64,000 nucleotides of DNA from Stromatinia cepivora (GCA_014898415.1 RCTD01000011.1:496001-560000); one strand, 5' to 3'. Shown: positions 1 through 18,180, counted from the first letter of the stretch. A program made the numbers and translations. The notes: a model not told the origin generated them from the letters alone.

Positions 1-442
1 AATGTATTTATTCCATTCATTCCACTGTCTATCAAAAAAAAGAGGTAGCTTGTCTTATCATTCATTGACTCCCCTGAGCATATTGCAATCAATCATCCTT
101 CATTTGCAAAAAGTGATATCTATATCTAAAGAGATATCATCGCACCCACGCACCCACGCATCCATCACAATAGCAGCTGGCTACATACAATAGCACATAC
201 CATACCATACCATCCCTCCATCAAAGATTCCCAAACCCGATCATTTTTAGGTACCCACAATTCGCTAAGTCTCATTATCTACGCAAAAAAATTAAGAAGC
301 ACAAACACTTGAACGTGTGTTTAGACTGCTTGCCCATCCTTCCTTTCCCTTTCCTCTCCTTTCAATGCATCTGAAGTCTAGCAGAACACCAAAGTGATGG
401 AGCTTAGAAGCCTTTTATAGTCATGCCATGTCAAAAGAACAT
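1..442. other. Flank downstream of GFA1, no gene seen
   Basis: I see no supported coding region here. The stretch is the 3' flank of the minus-strand GFA1 gene and must hold its 3' UTR and polyadenylation signals. Short ORFs such as the one at 2-193 lack splice context and any family resemblance. Confidence 0.6.
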
Positions 443-2870
<2,428 letters not shown>

Positions 2871-4539
2871 TGTTGCAATAGAAAGGGATGTGTTATTTTC
2901 TGTTTGGGTTTAGATGTTGGTAGGATGTGCAAAAAAGGGTATCGAAAGCAAGAACGATTGTAAATGAAGAGAAAACGAATGAAAAAAGGGACGTATGAGT
3001 TCCTTTCCTTTCCTTTCGTTGAGGGGAGATGTGGATGGTTTTAAGGGAAGAGAGAGAGAGAGGGAGAGAGAGAAGAATGGTGGGTTTGATATTCTTTGAA
3101 CGTAAACGTGCACGTTGTCACCCAGGCCACCCCCCACCGCTTTTGCCTCTTAACGAAAAGAAAATACGATACTTGTGTGTTTAACGAATCTATTAGCTCA
3201 ATTGCTCCTATGATACGGGGCCAATTGATTGTTGCTGCGGATCTCAAATATACATACTACCTACAACCTTGGTTACTAGATTGGGGGACCTTTGAGGCTG
3301 TAACTTCTCGTACATTTCAGAAAATCTTACCGCACCAACCCAATTTCGAATAGTCCAACTCTTGGGAATTTAAGAAAACGCCTTTTTCTTGACCATTTTG
3401 ATCTCGTACTTGTCCATTCCGTCCATTCCCTCCTTCTTTTTCACCTGTTTTTTCCTCGTTCATGTATCAATTATTGAGAGATGGCTTAACAGGGGAACCT
3501 TCAACGCCAAAAGACTGAAGCTGTATGAGCCACACACTGGACCCACCTATTAATCTAAATAAAGCAAGTTCTCCAGGCACAGGGTAACTAATAGGTACCT
3601 AGTAGGATCGTCGGCATTATAGCTCTATCAAGGTAAATTTCCTTCATTGAAGCTTGATCATGACGCATAATCTTGATAATCTTGGGTATTATGATACTTT
3701 TTCGGTTGGTAGTTTCATATTGGGATGTGAGTTTGAGTTTGTCGGTACCGTACCATGGGTATCATACTACCACATTTTATGGAAGAAATTTCGAACAAAA
3801 TTCTAAGCTTGACTCAATAACTATAGTCCCTGACTGACGATAAGTACCAAGGTTGGTACTATATACCAACAAAGAAACGGGAAACCCGTTGATTTAGGTT
3901 ACCAGACCATCCACTAAACCGCACCGTATCACCACCAGCTAAGCCAACAACCTGCACCCATCCTTTTGCGGGACTTTTGGCTTCACTTCAAATTGTGTGC
4001 TGTGTTATTCCTGCTGGCCAAGCAAAGATATTATGCAAAATTTGCACCCTCTGATCGTCCATCAGGATTGGGATTGTGCGCAAAAGAATTTTCCTTTCTG
4101 CCGGTCCGATACGATAAATGAGATTCTTCAGGTTACAGTATTTTATATTTTATATCAAGGTGGGTTTTAGCTACTCGTTTATTGTCTTCTGGCGAATCAA
4201 TATGTTGATCTCATTTTGGCCCTCGGACTCCCCGCCAATCAACCCCACATTGTCCAACATCGAGGATATACCGGTACTCTAAGAACCTAACGAGGAAGGC
4301 CCCCTTTTCTAGCGAGCGTGGAATATCGCTTTGTGGGGGGCAATAGATGGATGATCTCAAAGCATGATCGATTGAAATTAGTAAATAGGATTTTATTTAT
4401 GGCAAGTTTTCGCGCTTGTATAGGTTCATGGAATTTCGAGGAAGCTCTTTTTCATGTAGTATTCTTACAAAGTCAAGCTATCTGCCCAACCAAACTCAAT
4501 TATGCGATACGCCATGCTAAAATACAATCTATGTAGCAA
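2871..4539. other. Intergenic region with the GFA1 promoter
   Basis: The right-hand part of GFA1's upstream region lies here, followed by the 3' flank of RPT4, since both genes are on the minus strand. A GA tract at about 3050-3076 reads as a CT-rich element on the GFA1 sense strand, 180-205 bp before its ATG, as is common in fungal promoters. The ORFs in this stretch show no recognisable family. I see no RNA gene. Confidence 0.55.
3050..3076 (-). promoter_or_regulatory. CT-rich tract upstream of GFA1
   Basis: On the plus strand this is a nearly pure GA dinucleotide run with one GGG interruption; on the GFA1 sense strand it is a polypyrimidine CT tract about 200 bp upstream of the start codon. 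CT-rich tracts near start sites are common in highly expressed fungal genes. A promoter role is inferred from position and composition only. Confidence 0.35.
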
Positions 4540-5877
4540 TCATAGTTTTTGGTATTCCAGCTTGCCCTCCAATTTCTTTGATTCTGCCACTTTGCGAACT
4601 GCCTTATTGAAATCGTCCTGATTAACAGCATCTCTGTAATCCTTGATAGCAAATAAACCACTAGGAAAGTTAGCAAAGCTATCGTGTAATGGTGTTGAAG
4701 GAATACATACGCTTCTGTGACGACATTTCGTAAATCAGCACCGTTCAAGCCATCACTCATCTTTACCACACTCTCAAAGTCAACCTCGCCATCAATGACA
4801 ACACTGGAGGCGTGAATCTTCATAATTTCCAATCGTCCGACCTCATTTGGCAAAGGAATCTCAATCTTCCTGTCGAGACGCCCAGCTCTGAGAAGTGCGG
4901 GATCAAGGGTATCTGGACGGTTGGTAGCCATGATAATCTTTGTCTTTCCCAAATAATCGAAACCATCAAGTTGATTCAATAATTCCATCAAGGTTCTCTG
5001 AATTTCACGATCTGCCGAAGTTCCCTCCGAAAATCTACGTCCACCAATGGCATCAATTTCGTCCATGAAGATAATACATGGCTCATGTTCCTTGGCATAA
5101 CCAAACATTTCTCTAATCAGACGCGCAGATTCTCCAATGTACTTATCGACAATAGCAGATGAAACAACTGCAGCATATTAGTATAACTGTCAAAACAACA
5201 TTTAAAAAGAAAGTCCTTACCCTTCAAGAAGTTGGTCTCCAGACTGCTAGCAACAGCCCTTGCTAACAGAGTCTTCCCGGTTCCTGGAGGTCCGTATAAC
5301 AAAACACCCTTTGGAGGCTTAATACCAACTCGCAAGAATAACTCCGGATTCTTAAGTGGCAGCTCGATGACTTCTCGTAGTTCTCTAATTTGTTCGTTCA
5401 AACCACCAATTCCACCAAAGCTCACCTGTCCAGGATCTTCCAAAGACATATTATAAACGAGGGGATCGACTTCTCTAGGTAACATTCGCATGATTGTGAG
5501 AGTTGTCATATCGAGCGCGACACGGGTTCCTTGCTTCAACTTCAATTTGTCAACTTTCGATCTGCAGCCGACAACATATCTGGGCCCGGATGATGCTTTC
5601 ACGATAACTAGAATGCCAATATCAGCAATGTTGGATGAAGCTTCCCACTGAGCTACTCACATCTCTCATCATCAAGTTGTTTCAAAACCTCGCCGATGAT
5701 TTGTCCAACACTTTGTAGAGCTTTAATATTGTCCTCAGTATGGTCGAAGTCCTTCTGCAATCCCTTGATTTCTAACCGCAGAGCCTTGAGCTTTGCCTCC
5801 CATTCTCTAGACTCCAATAGCTTTTCCTTGAATGTTGACAGCGCATGCTCGCGATCCATAACGCCGCTGGTAGACAT
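4540..5877 (-). CDS. RPT4: 26S proteasome regulatory ATPase subunit Rpt4
   Basis: This is one of six AAA+ ATPases in the base of the 19S particle, which unfold ubiquitinated substrates and feed them into the 20S core. Four exons join in frame: 5661-5877, 5221-5607, 4711-5167 and 4540-4660, giving 393 residues. The N-terminal ~60 residues are a charged coiled-coil. An OB-type segment with [15 protein letters not shown] follows. The AAA domain has Walker A GPPGTGKT at about 178-185, Walker B IIFMDEID at about 233-240, the pore-loop region around KYIGESAR, and [17 protein letters not shown] with the arginine-finger region. The C-terminus KLEYQKL lacks a clear HbYX motif, as expected of Rpt4 rather than Rpt2, 3 or 5. 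I saw no proteasome-associated control element in the upstream sequence. Assignment to Rpt4 over its paralogues rests on overall sequence recollection and the C-terminus. Confidence 0.94.
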
Positions 5878-9047
<3,170 letters not shown>

Positions 9048-9580
9048 ACGATTTTTAAGATACTGCGACAAAAGTTAAGCTGGGTAGGTAACTGTGTTAT
9101 GCGGGATGAGCGATGCCATAGCATGACGCTAATGATGAATGATATCACAAAATGAAGAACAATTTGATCAAAATACTAGTGCGTTATATTGTGATTATAA
9201 TTGTGTTATTTTTACCTTGTAAATGGACCTTATTGTCATTATGAATATAAAAAACGAATGCAATTTCTACTATTGTATATGTTGTACGGCCACAGGTGTG
9301 AAGGATTGAAATTATCATAAGGTTAAGTCAGGCACCAATCAAAAGTATTAGGCAAGGTCCGCTTCCGATCACCACTAAACTTCCCCTGCTAATAAGTGCG
9401 TGCGCAAACCTAAAGCCAAACTTCCAATTATCTACCTTTTCCAAAGAATTTTCCTTTCAACAACAAACACATAGTGGGAAACTATTCTAGCAAAGTTATT
9501 GAAGCTCTAGACTCAATACTTGGGACAATCAAAGCAAAAGCAATAAAAAAGGACTATTCGCTGGGCATTTAGTCTTGAAA
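9048..9580. other. Spacer between enolase and HCR1
   Basis: This holds the enolase 3' UTR with A/T-rich candidate polyadenylation sequence around 9200-9260, then the promoter and leader of the downstream plus-strand gene. No coding region is supported. Confidence 0.6.
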
Positions 9581-10625
9581 ATGCCTGACAAGTGGGGTAA
9601 GTGGCAGAATATTTTATTTTTTTCCCTAGGCATATTCTGTGGCATTGTCTCATTCTAAAAATATTATTATCATTATCCGTGAGGAGCTTTCGGAGGGCTT
9701 GGTCGGAAGATTTACCGGCATGCAGATGCAGAGGAATACACTGGACTGACCGCTACTCTATCGAACAGATGAGGAATCCTCCTCCGAGGAGTCATCCGAG
9801 CCAACACCTGCACAAACTGCCGCTTCGACCCGAAGAAAGTTTGACGACGAGGAGGATGACGATGAAGTTTTAGATTCCTGGAGTGCCGCCGAGGACTCTG
9901 AAGTTGAACGCGAGAAGGCAAAGGTTGAAGCCGAGAGAAAAGCAAAGGCCGATGCATTGGCTGCTGCGAACAAGAAGTCGAAAGCCCAACGTGTCGCTGA
10001 AAAGCAGGCCGAGAGAGCACGTCAACTCGCAGAAAATAGCGACGAGAGCAGTGAAGAAGATGAGGCTACAAGAAGAGAACGCCTTAGACGAACTGAACAA
10101 GAATCCGATTTGAAGCACGCTGAAGACCTTTTTGGCAACATTGGTATCAACTCTCGCAAGTCTACAAGTGCTGCAAATGCAGTCCAAGTCGATGAAAAGA
10201 ACCCCGCAGCCACTGTTGATTTGACAACCCTTCCGCTTTTCGATCCAAAAACCAAGCCGCAATTCGAGAAGCTCCGCGAAACTCTTGTTCCTCTCATTAC
10301 CAGTAACGTCAAGAAAGCACAATATATCATTTTCTTGCAGGAATTCACCAAACAGATTTCCAAAGATCTTCCAAGTGATCAAATTAAAAAGATCGCCAGT
10401 ACATTGACGGCCTTGAGTAACGAGAAAATGAAGGAGGAGAAGGCAGCTGAAAAGGGAGGAAAGAAGTCCAAAGCACAAAAAACCAAGACTACCTTGAATG
10501 CAAGCAGAGATGCCATTTCCCATAAAGATACCCAGGCTTACGATGATGATTTTGGAGAGTAAGTCTATGTAACTCCTTACTTTACACAACAAGTACTGAC
10601 GGACTGCAGTGATGATTTTATGTGA
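9581..10625 (+). CDS. HCR1: Translation initiation factor eIF3 subunit j
   Basis: eIF3j/Hcr1 is a loosely associated eIF3 subunit that binds the 40S decoding centre and aids initiation, termination and recycling. Three coding exons join in frame: 9581-9596 (16 nt), 9769-10558 and 10610-10625 (16 nt), giving 273 residues. The protein is highly charged: MPDKW with an acidic Asp/Glu/Ser stretch and SWSAAEDSEVE, then a long Lys/Ala/Glu helical segment (about residues 50-95) and a second acidic stretch. A folded part with AEDLFGNIG and TTLPLFDPKTKPQFEKL follows, then a Lys-rich tail ending DDDFGEDDDFM. The DDFM-type terminus is typical of the family and is restored only by splicing the last tiny exon; unspliced, the frame stops at 10562. 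Length and layout fit eIF3j. Confidence 0.93.
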
Positions 10626-11256
10626 AAGGGCTTTAGCTATAGTTATCATATCTCAGTCTATCCAGCATTCTCTAGAACTGAGAACACGTCCCCAATCGAT
10701 TTCATGCAGCTGTCGTCAGGTGCAAACGTATTACTAGTATGCGGCGTGTCCCACAGACTGCAAATGCACGACCTGCCAAAGGCGAAAGTGGCCCCTTCAC
10801 GAATGCAGGCATACTTAGGAACTTTGGTGGATAGATTACAGCGAATCGTGCTGGGTCGGATTCATACTAAGCCAGTTTAACGGTGGAAGGGGGTAATCAC
10901 ATTGCTGGTCTGATGGTTCTAGGTTGCACTTTGGTTCTTCCTCGACTTCGAGGTTTTACTATACGCGTTAGTCGTATTTGAGTATGAGAATGGATATAGC
11001 GAACACTACTGAGCATAATTTTGGGAACTCACCTATATATCTTGTTTATGCAATGTCGACTGGCTGACGTGGTTGCAACAATGATGTGATGTGATTTCTT
11101 TATATCTTAACATCCCAAGTCTGGGTTCGGTGACTCTATATGCAATATACATAGATCTATCTCAATCTCCAATCTATCTCCTATCCCAGAAGTCCCATAC
11201 TCACACTTACACTTACACTTACACTTACACTTGCACTTACACCCACTTCTTACTTC
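10626..11256. other. Convergent intergenic region
   Basis: HCR1 ends on the plus strand and the thioesterase-like gene ends on the minus strand, so this region holds both 3' ends. A hexanucleotide tract (ACTTAC type) sits at about 11,203-11,243. No coding region is supported. Confidence 0.6.
11203..11243. repeat. ACTTAC hexanucleotide tract
   Basis: Around six or seven near-perfect copies of a 6-bp unit (CACTTA/ACTTAC) run in tandem just beyond the 3' end of the thioesterase-like gene, with one T-to-G substitution near the right end. It is a simple microsatellite with no evident role. Confidence 0.8.
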
Positions 11257-12758
11257 TCACATCTTACTAGAGCCCCTCGCCGCTACATTCCTCTCCACCC
11301 CCACAACCATCGCAACATGATTACTAATAGCCACCAAGTCCCCCTCCTCATCCCAAACCGTTAGCTCAATATCCATACGCCCGTTCTTAGTTTGTTTTCG
11401 CTCGACGCGGATGAAGAGCCATTCGATGCCAGCCCGTGGAAGCGATTTTTTGAAATCTATGTTGAGGACTAGGGTTGGGAACCAGTATTTTGCTGTGGGG
11501 GTGGTGGGATTGGAGGTTGGGGTTGAGGGCGAAGAGGAGGAGGAGGAGGGGAGGGGAAGGGAAGTGGGAGTGGTGGATGCGGGGGGGAATTCGGTAGGGA
11601 TTGAAAACATGTCGCAGGCGTAGGCGAGGCTTTCATTGGTCCACTGTTTGGTTGGTGGTGGGTTAGTATGGTGAGAAATTGGGTGGTAGGGTGGGTTTCT
11701 GGGGAATGCAGAGAAGAGGTTGTAGGGAATTCAAAGGGAGAATGGGGATCGGGGAGTTGTATGTGATAGGAGAAATGAAGCTTACATATTCGCCAGTGGA
11801 TAATCGAATCCATTCGTCTGAGATGTTGGGAGATGGTTCAGTGTGGGGGAAGTACATGTGGCCTTTTTTGGAGGCTTTACGGAAGTCGGAGAAGGGCATT
11901 TGTTGGAGGTGGTAGTTGGGATCGGTGTTGGTTTTTAGGACTAGAGTTTTGGGGGTTAGTCAGTAGGTGTTGATTGGGAGAGGGAATGAAGTTGGTGAGC
12001 GAAAATTGATGATGGCTTTGATGCGGAAGAGCGTTGTGAGGACACAGTCTGGTATACTTACGGGGAAGAGAGACGGGAAGAGGAGCAGGATGAAGGACAT
12101 GAGTATGAGGAGAAGAAACGCCTTCCTCCGTGGTGGTGTTGGAGTGAGTGATATAACCGACTACTTCAACGCGGTCGTCTTGTGATAGGGTTATGTGAAG
12201 AATAGATGTTTGTCTCCCGAGTTTGGTATCTTGGACTAGAAAGAAAGTTAGTACATAGAAGCCAGTCTTGAACATAAACAGAGACAACTACATGATGATA
12301 TTGAAGCATAGAAGTCACGGGACACGCTTACCGGTGAAGACAGCGGGACCAGCTTGAGTCCGACGCAAGAACTCGAGATGGAGAATTATGGGATCGGGTT
12401 GATTTTGCGCGGAGAGAGTAGTGCGGAAGTGGAGGGTGGAGACTTGGAGGAAGACTCCGGTTATGAAACCTCCATGGGGAACTGCATGGTTTGGTTAGGC
12501 CATGGATGGATAGTTTGGTAGGAGGTAAGGTGGGATGTTGATTTACCTGAGCCTATGCACCAGTCCTGTGTTGATGTTAGTTTAATTATTCTGGTAAATG
12601 GAAATTGTATATCGGAGGTAGCATTGCTCCAGCTGTAATCATGTATTCAAGAATCTTACATCAGGAAAGTTCGCAGAGTAAGTATGCGAGGTCAATTGTT
12701 GCACCTTACTAGCATCGGCAAAGGTGGTGCCTGCAGTTGATGAAGCGGGGATTGTCAT
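11257..12758 (-). CDS. Thioesterase-like double-hotdog protein
   Basis: Six exons join in frame: 12660-12758, 12547-12565 (19 nt), 12332-12481, 12062-12235, 11786-11940 and 11257-11643, giving 327 residues. The layout matches the fungal thioesterase-like superfamily, related to acyl-CoA thioesterase II, with two hotdog folds. The N-half has SHTYSANFPDDWCIGS, then VPHGGFITGV on the central helix, followed by LHLEFLRRTQAGPAVFTVQDTKLGRQTS and VEVVGYITHSN. The C-half has WIRLSTGEYWTNESLAYACDMF, then LVLNIDFKKSLP and WLFIRVERKQTKNGRMDIELTVWDEEGDLVAISNHVA. Likely substrates are acyl-CoA or other acyl thioesters, but catalytic residues are not pinned down and the substrate is unknown. A Ser/Pro/Thr low-complexity insert (about residues 215-245) separates the halves. 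I see no signal peptide or peroxisomal tripeptide; the C-terminus is GSSKM. Confidence 0.85.
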
Positions 12759-14111
12759 CTCGTAGGTATATACAAATGGTTTTATGTGAGGCAAAAAATA
12801 AGTCTAGAAAGTCTACTATATAGATGAAATGGAAAAGATTCTGGGTCTAAATACAATTGCGGGAAATCTGGGGAAGGTTGTTCTTGGGGAGAAGGGAGCT
12901 CGACAGCCGTGGTAGGAGGGAATGTACCGAGGTTGGTGGGAATTGGTTATCGATTAACAGGGTGTATTTTATATAAAGATACTTCTGTATGTACTGCGTA
13001 GTAATCAATTTATCAATCTTGTCTCAAATCCACGTGGATCTCTTTTACCATTTTACCCTTCGCTAAATAGAATCAATCTTTAAAGTATTTGGCCTCCTCA
13101 TACTAACTGTCTAACTACAAGATATTGAGGCGCATGCATAGGACTTCGTATCAAACTTTGAAGCTGGAACATACTCCAAGAATCGTGACTCTTTACAACT
13201 GGCCTTGTGAGAGATCCCCCTGACTACCTTCACTACCGAATGCAGTTGAAGCCTGTGGACCCCCCCGTTCGATGGCTAGACTCTATCTGCTCCCCACACT
13301 CATTCTTTAAATACTTTTGATAGCCCTGTCATTGTTGGTCAGTTTCATTCACAAGATAGTTATATCTAGGTAGTGTATGTAAGCATGAAGAGGCTGTGAA
13401 CAATATTGGAGATATTTGAATATTTGAATATTGAAAAATAGAATAGTAGTATGAAGAGAGAGTAGTATGAAGAGAGAGTAGTATGAAGAGAGAGTAGTAT
13501 GAAGAGGGAGTAACACTGAAAAGAGATAGAAAAAGAAAGATTGTACTCGAGTATCACATATAGAAATTTTTGGTGATATCCTTGCTTTGCTTATAAGCTT
13601 CACTTACTCACTTACTCAATTACTCATATACTCATATACTATCTACTGGAACAATCCTTCTGAGTCTTATATTTAATCTTCAAAGTTAATCCAACAATCA
13701 ATGAGTGACTGACTACCTTAATGAGACAAATATTTAAAACGGACTCAAATATCAAATACAGAAGTACCCTTAACAGGACGAACTAAAACTAACCGCTACT
13801 CTTTTCTATCACCGTGCCTAGCGAGAACCTTTACTCTTTCTTTCTTTACTTCTAATCTACAGACAGACATACCCAAACCATATCAACCTTATTAATAATT
13901 CTTTTTTTCTCCACAGCCCGAAATCCTCCTTTCCAACATTTGTTCTTAATATACCAATATACAGATTAGATGCTAAAAACATTATCTTCTTTACAGTCTT
14001 CGACAATATTGTCAAGAGCAAGGGCCATCTCTCTTGCAACAACTTCCAACGAGATAACTTTAGTGGGGTAAACCCTTAAGAGGGAAGAACCCGTACATAA
14101 CAGAACAGAAA
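12759..14111. other. Divergent promoter region between the thioesterase-like and ArfGAP genes
   Basis: Both flanking genes are transcribed outwards, so this 1.35-kb region holds both promoters. It includes a 16-bp tandem repeat at about 13,446-13,509. Two overlapping minus-strand ORFs at 13,349-13,603 are created largely by that repeat and are not supported as genes. Confidence 0.55.
13446..13509. repeat. 16-bp minisatellite, about 4 copies
   Basis: The unit AGTAGTATGAAGAGAG is repeated about four times with a final copy ending in GGG. It lies in the shared promoter region of two divergent genes. It is purine-rich on the plus strand. No function is evident. Confidence 0.85.
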
Positions 14112-17100
14112 ATGGGTAATGTTAGTAGCAGACCAGATGATGGCGCGCCATTATACTTGAGGGATCAAAATCGCTGTTAGTACTTCCATTGATATCTATC
14201 AGGATTGGAGAGGAAGAGGGAACTGATTTTGATATACTGGTAGTAACTATATCGTCCTTGTCGATCACCAATCAGCGGAGGAGAACCCTCTTAAACATTG
14301 TTCCAAATGGATTTCCAGCAACAAGAGTCTCTGCGATTCGCGACCTTGGAGATAACTCTGTGGTGGAATATGTTCAGGTAACGATTATACATACATATAC
14401 ATTGCATTTGTCCTACCAACAATGCTGATCAGAATCCTGCAGGACCCTGATACACTTCCTGGAGCCGCTCCGAATCTCCTCATCAAGATCAATAATGACG
14501 AAGAACTTACATTTCACTTCACATTTATTATACGACAATCGCAAGGATTTCTACCTGCGACGAACGGCGCAAAAGATGTGGTTGGCTTGATGGACACCGT
14601 TATAAATGGCCTCACATATGTATCAGCTTCGACCGCGCGAGAGGTGGAGAATCTAGTCACTCGAGAATTTCATGCCGATCCGAATCTACACAAGAATGCC
14701 AATGTGCAGTTAGTTGGGGATTATTCTACGGGAGGCAGTCAGTCGGTATCGTTCGAATGGTCCTGGAAATGGAGACCTCCGAAGTCAACGGAAGATCGCG
14801 GGGGTGGTTGGAGAAATAATTGCAGTGTATGTTGGACTCAGTCGCATACGTTCTCATCCTGACAATCTCTAGTTTCTTGAATATGATCAACGAGCGCATC
14901 GATTAAATACCCTTGCTAGCTTCTCATTCTGGGTTTCAAGTAAGACTACAATCGCTGTGTCCCAATCGTCCGCTAACAAGGACTTAGATCCGCAACCATT
15001 AAGCATGCCAGGCTCCCCATCTCCACCTTTCCATCTCGTCCCGCCTCCTAAATTGCGACTTCCTTCTTCTCAATCCCTCGACTCTCGCGTGAGCGGGCAA
15101 GAGCTATCGTACTCGTATGAAGATGCACCGCCATCGCCAAATCCCCTTAGCCTCGATTTTGTTGTCCCTCAAACCCATATGACAGATGCACCAAAGGTTG
15201 ATGTGTCTTGTCAACGCCCAGGCGAAGATATGAGTGCCACAGAAGACGGACCTTTATTTAGGGCTACTATGAAAGCTTTGGAACAAAAAACTGGAAATAT
15301 GCGCACACGGATGAAGAAGGTTCTCAGAAAGGCAGAGGCAGCACAGATCGCCCAGATGCAATGCAACGATGCGATTGGGGGTTTTATGGAAGCGCTTCGA
15401 GAAGCGTCTAATTCAAACGCAAACGCAGTCCAGCCAGCCTTGGACCATTATTTCGATAAAATTGCGCGGGAGATTTTACAGTATGAAAAGCAGAACGCTA
15501 TCAATCTGGAGAAAGTCATTATAGAGCCCATTGCAAAACTATACACCCTTGACATTAAGCAAGCTGAATCGAAGAAGCGAGATTTTGAGGAAGAAAGCAA
15601 GGATTATTATGCATATGTCTCTAGATATTTGGGGCAGCGTCAAGACTCACTGAAGCAGAAAAAGCGGGTTGAGAGCGATACCAAGTACCAAACAAAACGC
15701 CGCAATTTCGAGCTAAAGCGATTCGATTATTCTTCATTTATGCAAGATTTACACGGGGGACGAAAAGAACAAGAAGTGTTATCACATTTAACCAAGTATG
15801 CAGATGCTCAGACAAGGAGCTATCTCGCGGCGGCGAAGAAAGTAGAACAAATGCTTCCACAGTTAGAAGCATTGAGCGCCGAAGTGCAAGATGCGGACAA
15901 AGAATTTCAATACCAGAGGACTGAACGTGAAGAAAAGCGACGTAATCTCGAGAAAAGTACTGTTACATATGTGGAACCTGAGACAATCCCAGCGGTTGAA
16001 GCAGTCGCACCTGGAACGTCAAGCTCGGGCAACGGTGCATATACTTCAGATTCTGAGCTCAACAGAGCAGACAGCACAGGGCATCAATTGAGGGTAGTAC
16101 CAACCAACAGTACGACTGCTACAGTCACTAATGGGGGCATGACGGAGTTTACCAGGACTCCTGGGAGCCTCTCGTCCGTACATGGTGGACCAGTAGGAAG
16201 CCCGGGCACAAATCCTCGGTTTCGTGGCATTCGTGACCTTGAAGAAAAAGACCACAGCCAAATCACGGCGAGTGAAAAATTGGGTACGCAACGTAAGGAG
16301 GGTCTTCTCTGGGCTTTAAGTAGGCCTGGCAGTCATGTTGATCCAAGAGGATTGAACAAGCAAGCTTGGCACAAGTAAGTCAGACGCGTCAAAAATGGAA
16401 TTAACACTACTAAATTTAATAGATTTTGGATCGTACTGGATGCTGGTAAACTCTCCGAGTACAGTAATTGGAAACAGCGTCTAGATCTACACATGGAACC
16501 CATAGATCTACGCATGGCATCTGTTCGTGAGGCTCGTGATGCGGAGCGTCGTTTCTGTTTTGAGGTTATTACACCTCAGTATAAGAGAGTATATCAAGCA
16601 ACCTCAGAGGATGACATGAAAAATTGGATTTCCGCTATCAACAATGCACTTCAGAGTGCGGTTGAGGGTAGAGGCATGAAGGATTACCCTGCTCTGGTAC
16701 CACAACCCGAGGCTCATTCAATCAGAAGAGATATTGGGTCGATTTTGACAGGAAAGAGTTCTTCGATGAATCAAGGACATTCGTCAAACCATAATACTAC
16801 TTCGAATACGAACAATGTGTTTAGAAGAACGACCGTTGGTGCCAGACCTGCGTATGGCCGTTCGACTAGTAGTAGTTTTGATGAAAGCCCGGATAAACTA
16901 CTCCAGCTTCTACGAGAAACGGACCAAGGAAACTGCTGGTGTGCAGATTGTGGATCCGGAATCAAAACAGAGTGGGTATCAATCAACTTGGGCATCATAC
17001 TTTGTATCGAATGTAGTGGTATTCATCGTTCACTTGGAACACATATCAGCAAAGTACGCTCCTTGACTCTCGATATCAATTCCTTTACCACGGACATTGT

Positions 17101-17740
17101 CGAATTACTTTTGTTGGTTGGCAATCGCGTTTCCAATATGGTCTGGGAGGCTAGACTCGATCTGGCTACAAAACCTACGCCACAAGCTACACGGGAGCAA
17201 AGGTTGAAGTTTATCACGGCTAAATATGTTGACCGAGCCTTCGTGGAACCGATCTCATCCACTCTCTCACGATATGCCACCGCAGACGAGACCCTCCTGG
17301 CAGCGATTAAGAAGAATGATGTTCAACAAGTGATCTATGCTTTGGCACTTAAGGCAAACCCTAATGTCACGGACAAGTCTCGTGGGACGCATTCAGTGTT
17401 TTTGGCTCTCGCTGCTGCTGATCCAGCATCTCCAACACAAGTTACATCACCCAATCGAGTTGAACCTCCTGCAAAAATTGTTCCATTCCCGATTGCGGAA
17501 ATGCTCGTACAACACGGGGCTGAGATCCCGACCATATTACCGGCATTTCCTTTGAGTCGAAGCGCGACGCTGTATATTGAACAAAAAACGCAGCGTGGAG
17601 GAAGCACTAGCGATACCCTAGCAGCTTTGCCAACCACAATGACCCATCAAGACAAGCTTAAGGAACGAGAGGCGAGATTGCAAAAACGTGTTAGTGCTGG
17701 TGGTCGATTGGCTAAAGCGCCTATCCAGGAACGTTCATAA
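14112..17740 (+). CDS. csx2: BAR-PH-ArfGAP protein, Csx2-type ARF GTPase activator
   Basis: Arf GTPase-activating proteins stimulate GTP hydrolysis on Arf and couple coat disassembly to membrane curvature. Six exons join in frame: 14112-14175, 14244-14377, 14443-14826, 14873-14939, 14988-16374 and 16423-17740, giving 1117 residues. The N-terminus MGNVSSRP fits an N-myristoylation signal (Gly2, Ser6). Residues about 20-215 are a conserved N-terminal region. A Pro/Ser-rich linker is followed by a BAR-like coiled-coil (about 305-540), a Ser/Thr-rich linker, and a PH domain (about 650-760, with KFWIVLDAGKLSEYSNW and NWISAINNALQ). The ArfGAP zinc finger has Cys852, Cys855, Cys873 and Cys876, then SGIHRSLGTHISKVRSLTLD with the likely catalytic Arg881. 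A degenerate ankyrin-like C-terminal region (about 990-1090) and a basic tail follow. The first intron uses donor GTTAGT. It borders the AT-rich block but keeps normal composition and an open frame. Confidence 0.92.
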
Positions 17741-18180
17741 AAAATTTCGGGATGGTATGATATGGCATGGTGTGTTAAAGAATGATGGATGATTTGGAGA
17801 TACCATGGGATTAGCATTGTTGGCGTTCTTCGTGTTCTTGGTCTGAAATATTTTATTTTTGTATTAGGCTGGACTGGCTTGCTTATAGTTGAGAGGGATG
17901 GCTGACTGATTGGTGATTGGCTTGCTAGTACAATGATGGGTGGGACAAGGGGCTGCTTATGTAAAGTAAGTAAGCGATATTCGGTACCAATTATCGCCTG
18001 AGGAATTGAAAAAAAGGAGGCGAGTAAGCAAGCAAGCAAGCCACTCAACACAATTGTATGACTTGGTTCTGGATAGTATAGGTTAGGAGAAAGGGAGGAA
18101 TAATTATTAATGGAGTATGAGTATGGCTATGATTTATTTGGGATGAAAAGGAATGGGGTGGGATTAGGATTAGGGTTAGG
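17741..18180. other. 3' flank of the ArfGAP gene up to the composition boundary
   Basis: The last normal-GC sequence in the window. It contains a short AAGC tetranucleotide run near 18,026-18,041 and ends in the TTAGGG-like tract annotated separately. No coding region is supported; a minus-strand ORF at 17,647-18,051 overlaps the ArfGAP 3' end and has no family resemblance. Confidence 0.6.
18161..18180 (+). repeat. Interstitial telomere-like TTAGGG tract at the isochore boundary
   Basis: About three units of TTAGGR (TTAGGATTAGGGTTAGG) lie exactly where base composition changes from normal to extremely AT-rich. TTAGGG is the usual telomere repeat of filamentous ascomycetes. At about three units this is not a telomere; it could be a scar of break repair or chance. 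Confidence 0.5.

Noticed and set aside
11411..11915. Plus-strand ORFs rich in Gly/Glu over the thioesterase-like gene
   Set aside because: They are antisense shadows of minus-strand exons that splice into a coherent hotdog protein.
18161..18180. True chromosome end
   Set aside because: There are only about three TTAGGR units and 45.8 kb of sequence follows.
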